Source: Candidatus Acetothermia bacterium
Lineage (GTDB): Bacteria > Bipolaricaulota > Bipolaricaulia > RBG-16-55-9 > JANLFV01
Direction of reading: 5' to 3'
NCBI GenBank assembly: GCA_028275195.1
Contig: JAPWVC010000009.1
Coordinates: 1 to 21,019, forward strand
Length of the DNA: 21,019 nt
Below are positions 7,274 through 13,281 of this stretch, piece after piece. Within the stretch, counting starts at the first letter, position 1. The number at the start of each line of letters is the position of its first letter. A model generated the notes under the pieces. It was not told the origin of the DNA, searched no databases, and worked only from the letters and a program-made list of their open reading frames with translations. The position numbers and the translations under genes are program-made.

Positions 7274-8655
7274 CTGGCCCTCCCTCCGATCGTCACATTC
7301 TGTATGCGGATATGTGGGGCGCCGTCGGTGACCGGGAGGGGAGATTGGCCCCCCTTCCCGCAGCCACCGGCCCCACCCCGAATCTGGAGATCATCCCCGA
7401 TCATATCGATGTTCTTCAATGTCTCGAAGACATTCCCCGTGAGGACCACATCCCGGAGCATCTCCCCCAGCTCGCCATGCTCGATCTCGTAAGCGTAGGC
7501 CGCGCTGAAGGTGAACTGCTCGAACTCCGTCTGGCCCCCGAAGGCCGACTTGGCATAGATCCCGTGGTCGATCCCCCGGAGCATCTCCTCGAACGAGGCC
7601 GTGCCTCGATCGATGTAAGTATTGCGCATCCGGACGATCGGCTCGAACCGGTAAGAAATGGCCCGAGCGTTCCCCGTCGGCTCGGCCCCGAGCTTGGCTG
7701 CCGTCTCCCGGGAGTGCATCAGCCCCTGGAGCACGCCATTCTTGATGAGATAGATCCGCCGTCGCGGGACGCCCTCATCGTCATAGCGGTAGTTCCCTCG
7801 CCTGCCGGGGAGGAAGCCGTCCTCGATGATATTCAATTCCTTTACCCCGAACTCTCGGCCCGGCTGGAGGAGCTCCCGCATCCGCTCGTTCTTGTAGGTG
7901 AAGTCGGCCTCACAGAGATGGCCGAAGGCCTCATGGATGAAGACCCCGGCGAGGTCCTGGTCCAAGATCACGGTGTACTGGCCACCTTCTACCGGCTTGG
8001 CCGAGAGCAAGGCTACGGCCCGGTCTGCCACCTCCTTAGCCTTCTCTTCAAGGCCCTCGACCAGCTCGAACCCCTGGGCCTCGCCGATCGACTCGAACGC
8101 CTGCTGGATGTTATCGCCCTCCCGGGCGGTGGCCGCCAGGACGAGGGTGATGTCCGGCCGCTCCTCGAAGATGAAGGTCCCCTCGGAGTTGGCGAAGAGC
8201 CACTCCTTGAAGGAGTCGGTATAGCGCGTGGTGGTGGAGACGACCTTGGGAACGGAGAGCATGATCTGGTTGTAGTGCTCGACTAGCTCCTTCTTCTTCA
8301 CTAGCGGGATCTCTCGGAAGTCCCGCGCCAGCCGGGCATGGACCTCGTCCTCGACCGGGTCGAGCGGGGCGAGTGAGCTCCGCTCACTTATTTTGGGGCT
8401 CACGGCCTTGGCGACCCGATAGGCCTCCTCGACCTTCTTCCCCAGCTCATCCAGTGAGTTGAAGACGGCGATCCCCCAGCCACCCCCGACCAGGCAACGG
8501 ACGAGCCCCCCGACCTCAGTCGAGGCCTCGATGTTCTCCAGCCGATCCTTTTGGAAGAGGACTCTAGTCCGCCACTCCCGCTCGAGCCGGACTTCGGTGT
8601 AGTCGGCCCGGCTCTTGGCGATGGCTGCACGCACCTTCGGTTCTAATTCCAACAT
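7267..8655 (-). CDS. tldD: TldD metalloprotease, catalytic subunit
   Basis: This is the zinc-dependent catalytic subunit of the TldD/TldE peptidase (462 residues). The family motif HExxxH is seen as H241-E-A-F-G-H246 in GVFIHEAFGHLCEADF. The C-terminal cysteine ligand, C432, sits in GGCGKGGQ as in E. coli TldD. The ATG at 8655 is supported by GAGGT 7 nt before it (with GGAGGG slightly further upstream) and by alignment with the usual N-terminal length; a longer in-frame extension to 8751 would add a low-complexity Pro/Gly stretch and span the promoter. It is the first gene of a three-gene operon. A TAGAAT -10 on the minus strand at 8707-8702 would give a leader of about 40 nt. Confidence 0.95.
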   Translation of the reverse strand: MLELEPKVRAAIAKSRADYTEVRLEREWRTRVLFQKDRLENIEASTEVGGLVRCLVGGGWGIAVFNSLDELGKKVEEAYRVAKAVSPKISERSSLAPLDPVEDEVHARLARDFREIPLVKKKELVEHYNQIMLSVPKVVSTTTRYTDSFKEWLFANSEGTFIFEERPDITLVLAATAREGDNIQQAFESIGEAQGFELVEGLEEKAKEVADRAVALLSAKPVEGGQYTVILDQDLAGVFIHEAFGHLCEADFTYKNERMRELLQPGREFGVKELNIIEDGFLPGRRGNYRYDDEGVPRRRIYLIKNGVLQGLMHSRETAAKLGAEPTGNARAISYRFEPIVRMRNTYIDRGTASFEEMLRGIDHGIYAKSAFGGQTEFEQFTFSAAYAYEIEHGELGEMLRDVVLTGNVFETLKNIDMIGDDLQIRGGAGGCGKGGQSPLPVTDGAPHIRIQNVTIGGRARC

Positions 8656-8701
8656 CGCGGGCACCTCGCCCTCCTTTTTTGTTGTCTTCGGCCATCTTGG
8701 G

Positions 8702-8739
8702 ATTCTAGCAGAGCCGGCCGGCCCCGGGCCAATTGGCCC
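8702..8739 (-). promoter_or_regulatory. tldD promoter region with a palindrome
   Basis: On the minus strand a good -10 (TAGAAT) occupies 8707-8702. The -35 is poor; TTGGCC with a 19-bp spacer is the best candidate. That weak -35 lies inside a perfect 14-bp palindrome, GGGCCAATTGGCCC (8726-8739), next to another, GCCGGCCGGC (8713-8722). The palindromes are symmetric and sit between divergent genes, so they could be an operator controlling either side. This is inferred from position only. Confidence 0.45.
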
Positions 8740-8769
8740 TTGCTCCTCCATCCCCGTGGGGGCTAAGAT
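8740..8769 (+). promoter_or_regulatory. Promoter for the RNase J-like gene, nearly leaderless
   Basis: TTGCTC (8740-8745) and TAAGAT (8764-8769) are 18 bp apart. Transcription would begin around 8776, only about 3 nt before the GTG at 8779. No Shine-Dalgarno is visible, consistent with near-leaderless translation. Confidence 0.4.
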
Positions 8770-8778
8770 CCTCTAGCG

Positions 8779-10329
8779 GTGAAGCTGATCATCCTCGACG
8801 GGGCGGAGGCGATCGGAGGGACTAAGCTCTACCTCCAGTCCGAGGGGACTGGGCTGCTCCTGGACTTCGGGATCAATTACAAGCGCTGGGGGCTCTACTA
8901 TGAGGAGTATCTGAAGCCCCGGGCCGCACGGGGGCTCCTCGACCTCTTGGCGCTCGGCCTAGCCCCGAGAGTGGGCAGGCTCTATCGCCCTGACCTCTTC
9001 CCTCAGGGCTATCACCCCGACCTCCCCGAGCTCCCGGTGGAAGGGGTCCTCATCTCCCATGCCCATCTCGACCATTGCGGCTTGCTGGGCTTGCTAAGGC
9101 CCGAGATCCCGGTCCACGCCTCGGCCCTCTCTGCGACGATAATGAAGGCAGTCTAGGAGAGCGGCCAGCTCGATTACTACAGCGAGCTGGCCTACATCAA
9201 CCCCCGCTATCCGCGGGAGGAGGACCCCCGGGCCCTCGAGACCGGCCCTTGGAAGCAAGGGGCTTACCTTGGCAGGAGCTGGGCCATCACCGACGGGGCG
9301 AACGAGCCGGTGCGAGCCTTCCTTGCCGCTCCGCCGAATCCCCGTGGCCGGCAGCTCATCCCCCAGCCGGTCCGGGAGGCGGACGGCCGGATCGGGGGCC
9401 TCAACTATCGGGCCTTCCCAGTCGACCATTCCATCCCTGGGGCCTCGGCCTATGCTATCGAGACTGACCGCGGCTGGGTCGTCTATACCGGAGACCTGCG
9501 GTTCGCCGGCGGGCGGGGCGAGCTGAGCCGGGAGTTTGTGGCCGCGGCACAAGCGCTCCGGCCTTACCTCTTGATCATCGAGGGGACCCGGGCCGGGGCC
9601 GAAGGGCCCCAAGTGAGTGAGGCTGAGGTCCATGAGAACGCCTTGAAGCTTATCCGCCAGCATCCGGGCGAGCTGGTGGTAGCGGACTTCGGGCCGAGGA
9701 ACATCGAGCGGCTCCAGATCTTTTTGGCGATCGCCGAGGAGACCGGGAGGAGGCTCCTCATCCTGGCCAAGGACGCCTATCTCCTCGAGGCAATCGCCCC
9801 GGCCGCGCCGGAGTGGGTCCTCCTTCGGCACCCTAGCCTCGGGATCTTCGATGAGGTGAAGGTCGAGCCCCGGGCCTGGGAGGAGCACCTCCGCCAGCGC
9901 TACCCGGAAAAGCTCGTCCAGCTTGAGGAGATCCAGCGGGCCCCTGGGCAGTTTATCCTCGCCTTCAGCTACTGGGATTTGAAGCATCTGCTCGACCTCG
10001 AGCCGCGCGGCGGGCTCTACATCTACTCCTCGAGTGAGAGCTACACCGAGGAGCAGGAGATCGATATGCGCAGGCTCTGGAACTGGCTGGAGTTCCTCCG
10101 CTTCGAGGTCGCGGGATTCTTTATCGAGAGCGGTGAGCCCCGCTTCCCCGAGGGGCTCCATGCGAGCGGCCACGCCTCCGGAGAAGAGCTACTCTGGCTG
10201 GCTAAAGAGATCAGCCCCCAGTTCCTCCTGCCGGTTCACACCGAGCATCCAGAGTTCTTCCACCAGGGATTACGGGGCGAGCCGATCGTGGTCCTCGAGG
10301 GCCGCGATGGGCTAGCCGTTGGGCCTTGA
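8779..10329 (+). pseudogene. RNase J-like metallo-beta-lactamase protein, interrupted by one in-frame TAG
   Basis: One reading frame of 517 codons encodes a metallo-beta-lactamase-fold protein of the RNase J-like/RNA-processing branch, broken only by TAG at 9154-9156 (codon 126). Before the stop: IGGTKLYL, LLLDFG and the metal motif H94-A-H-L-D98-H99. After it: DYYSELAYINPR, FPVDHSIPG, VVYTGDLRF, HASGHASGEELLWL and LLPVHTEHPEF, which supply the remaining metal ligands and the characteristic C-terminal HxSGHA motif. No frameshift and no other stop occurs. Under the standard code this gives fragments at 8779-9156 and, from an internal GTG, 9310-10329; neither has the whole active site. The simplest origin is CAG (Gln) to TAG, in the context KAV-stop-ESGQLD. 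Sequencing error, recent inactivation, suppression or recoding remain open. The start is GTG; an in-frame TAA at 8764 bars anything longer. Confidence 0.8.
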
Positions 10330-11151
10330 TCAGCCGCTCCGCTTGAGCCGCCCGGTCCGCTTGGCATACCTCTCGGCGAGGCTGAAGGCCATGAGCCCGG
10401 AGGGGATCAGGATCAGGCCCATCAAGACCAACGGGAGTAGCTCCCCCGCCAGGGCGGCGGTCGGCTCGCCCTCGAGGAGGGCCGCCCTTATCCCTTGCAA
10501 GGCGTAGGTCGCGGGCGAGAGGGCCGCGAGCCGCTGGAGCCAGGGAGGCAGGACCTCAACAGGGTAATAGATCCCGGAGACGAGGAGGATGAGGGCCTGG
10601 AAGGCATAGCTCATCTGCTCCCCTCGCTCGGGGAAGAGCAAGGGGAGGATCGCGGCCAAGATCCCCAGCCCGATGAAGGCGAGGCTCCCCCCGAGGAGGA
10701 CCAGGACCGCTCCGGGGAGGTTCGCCCGCCCCAGGTCGAGGTGGAAAGAGAGGGCCACTACCCCGAGGATGAGGAGGGTCCGCACCAGCCCGTAGGCGAT
10801 GGCGAAGGCCGTGGTCCCCAGGAAGTGGGAGAGGCGGGAGGCCGGGGCCATGAAGGTATACTCGATCGTCCCTTCCCAGCGCTCCCAAGAGATCGCCTCG
10901 CTCAGGCCGTCGAAGATCGTCGCGAGGTAGGCCCAGACGAGCGTCCCGACCAGGAGGTAGAGGATCAAATAGGTGGTATCGAGGCTCTGGCCGGTGATCG
11001 CCCCGATCCCGGCCCCAAGGTAGGTGATCGCCAGGGCCTCGACGATCGAATAAGTGAGCCAGACCAACTCCCAGCCCCAGTAGCGCTTCACGAGGTTAGA
11101 GTTCCGCTCGATAAAGGCGTAAGCGGCCCTCAATTCACGGAGCAAGCGCAT
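10330..11151 (-). CDS. ABC-2 type transporter permease
   Basis: This is a membrane subunit of an ABC exporter (273 residues) with about six hydrophobic segments. Typical ABC-2 features are WEGTIEYTFMAP after the second membrane segment and SGIYYPVEVLPPWLQRLAAL followed by SPATYALQGIR near the end. The C-terminal tail is basic and lies in the cytoplasm. The ATG at 11151 lies 22 nt inside the end of the ATPase gene, so the two are translationally coupled and form a half-size transporter that works as two ATPases plus two permeases. Substrates of this group include drugs, lipids and polysaccharide precursors; none can be assigned here. Its stop (10332-10330) abuts the stop of the convergent RNase J-like gene, the two TGA codons together making TGATCA. 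Confidence 0.9.
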   Translation of the reverse strand: MRLLRELRAAYAFIERNSNLVKRYWGWELVWLTYSIVEALAITYLGAGIGAITGQSLDTTYLILYLLVGTLVWAYLATIFDGLSEAISWERWEGTIEYTFMAPASRLSHFLGTTAFAIAYGLVRTLLILGVVALSFHLDLGRANLPGAVLVLLGGSLAFIGLGILAAILPLLFPERGEQMSYAFQALILLVSGIYYPVEVLPPWLQRLAALSPATYALQGIRAALLEGEPTAALAGELLPLVLMGLILIPSGLMAFSLAERYAKRTGRLKRSG

Positions 11152-11957
11152 CTCTCCTCCTCCAGTGGCTTTCCAGTCAAGGCCAGGAAGACCTCCTCCA
11201 GGCTCGGGAGGTGGCCATTCAGCCTGAACCGCTCCCTTAAGCTGGTGGGGGTATCGCAGGCCACGATCCTCCCCTCATCGATGATGGCGATCCGATCGGA
11301 GAGCCGCTCGGCCTCCTCCATGGCATGAGTGGTGAGCAGGACCGAGGCGTCGTGGTCCTCCCTCACCTCGAGGATGAACCGCTGGACCTCTCGGCGGGAG
11401 TGCGGGTCGAGCCCGGTCGTCGGCTCATCGAGGAGCAGGAGGACCGGCGCGGTGAGGAAGGCCCGGGCGATCGCGACCTTCTGCTGGGTCCCCCGGGAGA
11501 GCTGCTCCAGTGGGCGATGGAGGCTCAGGCCATCCAGCCCGAGCCGAGCCAGGATCTCTGAGGCCCGCCGGCGGGCCGTCCGTCCGCTCAGGCCGTAGAG
11601 CCGGGCGGTGAAGAGGAGGTTCTCCATCGCCGTGAGCCCCTTGAAGAAGGCGGCGTCGGCCGAGACGCGGTTGATCAGCCGCCGGACCGCCCGGGGCTCG
11701 CGCTGGGCATCGTGGCCGAAGACCGTGATCTGCCCGGAGTCGGGGAGCAAGAGGGTCGCGATCAGGCGGACCAATGTGGACTTCCCCGAGCCGTTGGGCC
11801 CGAGGAGGCCGAGGATCTCGCCCCGGCGGACGGCCAGGTTGATCCCCGCTAAGGCGACGATCCGCTCCCTCTCCCGTCGGGGGCCCAAGAGGCCGAGGAG
11901 GCCCCCGCGCGGGAAGGTCTTGGTCACATCCCGGACATCCAGCGCTAAGCCCTCCAT
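11130..11957 (-). CDS. ABC transporter ATP-binding protein
   Basis: This is the ATPase subunit (275 residues) paired with the ABC-2 permease just downstream. It shows Walker A GPNGSGKST (53-61), signature LSRGTQQK (153-160), Walker B LLLLDEP (173-179), the D-loop GLDP and the H-loop H211 in LLTTHAMEEAERLSDRI. The Q-loop position reads RVSADAAFFKGLTAMENL and lacks the usual Gln, as in one subgroup of exporters with a SAxxxxFxxxLT pattern. The ATG at 11957 has GGAGGG 9 nt upstream; an in-frame extension to 12068 has no ribosome-binding site and runs through a strong hairpin. A long structured leader and an upstream small ORF precede it, suggesting control at the RNA level. Confidence 0.93.
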   Translation of the reverse strand: MEGLALDVRDVTKTFPRGGLLGLLGPRRERERIVALAGINLAVRRGEILGLLGPNGSGKSTLVRLIATLLLPDSGQITVFGHDAQREPRAVRRLINRVSADAAFFKGLTAMENLLFTARLYGLSGRTARRRASEILARLGLDGLSLHRPLEQLSRGTQQKVAIARAFLTAPVLLLLDEPTTGLDPHSRREVQRFILEVREDHDASVLLTTHAMEEAERLSDRIAIIDEGRIVACDTPTSLRERFRLNGHLPSLEEVFLALTGKPLEEERCACSVN

Positions 11958-12037
11958 AACCGACTGCCCTCCGTGAACGGCTTGCAACGGCGCCTTGGAA
12001 AGGCCTGAGCCTGAATGAAACGGAAAGAGATAGCCAT
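11945..12037 (-). CDS. Possible leader peptide (upstream ORF) of the ABC operon
   Basis: On the minus strand GGGAGGG lies 5 nt before an ATG at 12037. The frame runs 30 codons (MAISFRFIQAQAFPRRRCKP...) and stops at TAG, 11947-11945, just inside the ATPase gene, so it overlaps the ATPase start in another frame. Its Shine-Dalgarno and start codon lie in a strong hairpin (12065-12032). The peptide resembles nothing I know. It could couple ribosome movement to access of the ATPase start site, or be chance. Confidence 0.3.
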   Translation of the reverse strand: MAISFRFIQAQAFPRRRCKPFTEGSRLWRA

Positions 12038-12166
12038 GGGCGCCCTCCCGTGACGCCCCATGGCTCAAGTGAAGGGATTAACTAATTGCGAGAGGCATCA
12101 CGGGGAGCGACCCCTGGAGTCGTAAGGTCTCCATTGATTGATCTTGTCTCTCACCCGTGATCTGCC
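11958..12166 (-). promoter_or_regulatory. Structured 5' leader of the ABC operon with competing pairings
   Basis: The predicted leader is about 210 nt. Stem 1 pairs AUCACGGG (12161-12154) with CCCGUGAU (12104-12097), extended by GGC/GCC outside and GAG-A-GAC/GUC-G-CUC inside, and capped by a UGGAG...CUCCA hairpin. A second hairpin pairs AGCCAUGGG (12065-12057) with CCCAUGGCU (12040-12032) and is followed by a U-rich stretch. The second hairpin's loop holds UCACGGGAGGGC (12053-12042), and the ATPase ribosome site is UCACGGAGGGC (11976-11966). The 3' strand of stem 1, GCUCCCCGUGA (12108-12098), can pair with either (10 of 11 with the ribosome site, counting one G-U). This looks like an on/off switch. 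It matches no riboswitch class I know. Confidence 0.5.
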
Positions 12167-12172
12167 GTGGAC

Positions 12173-12201
12173 AATATACCGAACCGGACCGGCAGAGTCA
12201 A
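12173..12201 (-). promoter_or_regulatory. Promoter of the ABC operon
   Basis: On the minus strand TTGACT (12201-12196) and TATATT (12178-12173) are separated by exactly 17 bp. This is the closest match to the sigma-70 consensus in the window. Transcription should start near 12166. It lies back to back with the plus-strand promoter at 12224-12252; between the two -35 elements is a small dyad, CCTCG-CT-CGAGG (12208-12219). Confidence 0.7.
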
Positions 12202-12223
12202 GGTTAGCCTCGCTCGAGGGCCA

Positions 12224-12252
12224 TTGCGGAGGGGATGGTGTGGCGGTATACT
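12224..12252 (+). promoter_or_regulatory. Promoter of the small membrane protein gene
   Basis: TTGCGG (12224-12229) and TATACT (12247-12252) are 17 bp apart. The predicted start near 12259 gives a leader of about 53 nt to the ATG at 12312. It is divergent from the ABC promoter, with the two -35 elements 22 bp apart. Confidence 0.65.
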
Positions 12253-12311
12253 TAGGCTGGCTAACTTTTAGCTAGGCCCTCTGTCCCATGAGAAGGAAGG
12301 GATCGGCAGCA

Positions 12312-12782
12312 ATGACAGGGAAGAGACGCTATGGGGCAATGCTGGCGGTGGTGGGCGGCCTGATCGGAGTGGCCATGGGGGCTGCCTTCATCTTCCAGGG
12401 CCTTACCAAGGCCCATTGGCTGGAAGAGGCGATGCGTGCGGAGGGGGTGACCCTCGGGATCACGGAGGAGCTCGTGGCCAAGGGGGAGGTGGTCGACTCC
12501 GCGGCCGAGGCTCAACGGGCCGGGGACATCATCAGGAGCGACCGGCGGGCGATCGCCCCGACCTACCAGGAACTGCTCGGGGGAGGGCGGTTCGACCCGA
12601 CCAATCCGCGGCACCTTGCCTATGCCCAGGCACTGAACATGGAGAACTACCTTTACCTGGCGGTCCTCGCCTTCGGGGTTACGACCATGGCCATCGCCAG
12701 CGGGGCCGCTATGATCGTCCTGGGGCTCTCCTTGGGCGCAGTGGGGCTGGCACTGCTCAGATCGAGGTCTGCTCCAGGCTAG
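12312..12782 (+). CDS. Small membrane protein of unknown function
   Basis: I do not recognise a named family. The 156-residue protein has one membrane segment near the N-terminus (about 8-29) and a long hydrophobic region at the C-terminus (about 113-148), enough for one or two segments. Between them is a polar domain of about 80 residues with conserved-looking features VVDSAAEAQRAGDIIRSDRR, PTYQELLGGGRFDP and ALNMENYLYLAVLA. The layout is reminiscent of short uncharacterised bacterial membrane proteins with a central AxA...IR...G.tYxEL pattern. AAGGAAGGG at 12293-12301 favours the ATG at 12312 over the in-frame ATG at 12288, which has no ribosome site. It is transcribed divergently from the ABC transporter, so shared control is possible. 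No function is proposed. Confidence 0.75.
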   Translation: MTGKRRYGAMLAVVGGLIGVAMGAAFIFQGLTKAHWLEEAMRAEGVTLGITEELVAKGEVVDSAAEAQRAGDIIRSDRRAIAPTYQELLGGGRFDPTNPRHLAYAQALNMENYLYLAVLAFGVTTMAIASGAAMIVLGLSLGAVGLALLRSRSAPG

Positions 12783-12842
12783 CGCTTGGGTCGCTCGCAC
12801 TCTAGTCAATTTGATTTGAGCCGCGCGAGCTGGAGCTAGGGC

Positions 12843-12870
12843 TTGCTCGGGCCCCTCGGCAGGTTATAAA
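12843..12870 (+). promoter_or_regulatory. Promoter immediately before yggT, with almost no leader
   Basis: TTGCTC (12843-12848) and TATAAA (12865-12870) are 16 bp apart. The -10 ends only 3 nt before the ATG at 12874. If used, the message would begin at or just after that codon, and the in-frame GTG at 12880 might be the real start. No Shine-Dalgarno is present. The rest of the 91-nt gap after 12782 shows nothing else. Confidence 0.4.
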
Positions 12871-12873
12871 TTT

Positions 12874-13173
12874 ATGCCCGTGCGGGAGCTACTCTTTGCC
12901 ACGGCCAAGGTCTTGGAGGTCGCCATCATGGTCTTGTATGGCCTGATCATCGCCCGGGCTATCATTTCCTGGCTCCCCCTCAATCCCCGGAACCGCCTGG
13001 CCCAGGCCCTCTACCTCCTGACGGAGCCGTTCCTCCTCCCCATCCGCCGTCTCCTCCAGCGCCTCTTCCCCCCGGCGGGAATCGACTTCTCCCCGATGAT
13101 CGCGATCCTCCTCCTCTACTTAATCCAGAGGTTTCTAATCTCCTGGCTCTACGGGCTGGCCCGGGGGTTTTGA
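12874..13173 (+). CDS. yggT: YggT family integral membrane protein
   Basis: This is a small membrane protein (99 residues) with two hydrophobic segments (about 14-33 and 74-96) separated by an amphipathic loop. Family features are the segment ending ISWLPLNPRNRLAQALYLLTEPFLLPIRRLL and PAGIDFSPMIAILLLYLIQRFL, which match the YggT/YlmG pattern (WxP...P.NP......L..lTEP.L.PiRr.....gG.DfSPi). Relatives in bacteria and plastids are linked to division-site or nucleoid organisation and to envelope function, but the molecular role is unsettled. It lies about 100 nt upstream of enolase and ftsB on the same strand; in other bacteria yggT often sits near division genes. The ATG at 12874 is assumed; the GTG two codons later is possible given the promoter position. 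Confidence 0.88.
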   Translation: MPVRELLFATAKVLEVAIMVLYGLIIARAIISWLPLNPRNRLAQALYLLTEPFLLPIRRLLQRLFPPAGIDFSPMIAILLLYLIQRFLISWLYGLARGF

Positions 13174-13189
13174 ATCGAGCCCGGCCTTA

Positions 13190-13245
13190 CTCACTCCGGC
13201 GAGTGACGGAGTCGCTTGTGCCCGCCTTGCGGGTCGGGGTATACT
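13190..13245 (+). promoter_or_regulatory. Enolase operon promoter with overlapping dyads upstream
   Basis: TTGTGC (13216-13221) and TATACT (13240-13245) are 18 bp apart, giving a leader of about 30 nt. Just upstream two overlapping inverted repeats compete: TCACTC-CGGC-GAGTGA (13191-13206) and ACTCCG-GCGAGTGA-CGGAGT (13193-13212). They end 3 bp before the -35, so they could be an operator or a bipartite structure at the end of the yggT message; no T-run supports a terminator. Confidence 0.6.
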
Positions 13246-13281
13246 CGACTTGGAAACGATCTTGCTTAGAGGAGGTCTGCC

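Noticed and set aside
7312..8286. Long plus-strand open frame opposite tldD
   Set aside because: It lies entirely antisense to a firmly identified gene, has no family motif and no ribosome site, and is explained by the GC-rich codon use of tldD.
9154..9156. Pyrrolysine at the in-frame TAG
   Set aside because: No pylT-like tRNA, pylS or methylamine methyltransferase is in the window, RNase J-like proteins do not require it, and other genes here end normally in TAG. A simple CAG-to-TAG change is more economical.
9094..10173. Minus-strand open frame of 359 codons opposite the RNase J-like gene
   Set aside because: Composition-driven antisense frame; the plus strand carries the conserved metal-binding motifs.
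10495..11328. Plus-strand open frame opposite the ABC permease and ATPase
   Set aside because: Highly acidic low-complexity translation without motifs; the opposite strand has Walker motifs and ABC-2 signatures.
11958..12166. Known riboswitch class (fluoride, guanidine, cobalamin, TPP) in the ABC leader
   Set aside because: A few short matches such as UGAUGCCUC occur, but the required order of conserved elements of these classes is not present.
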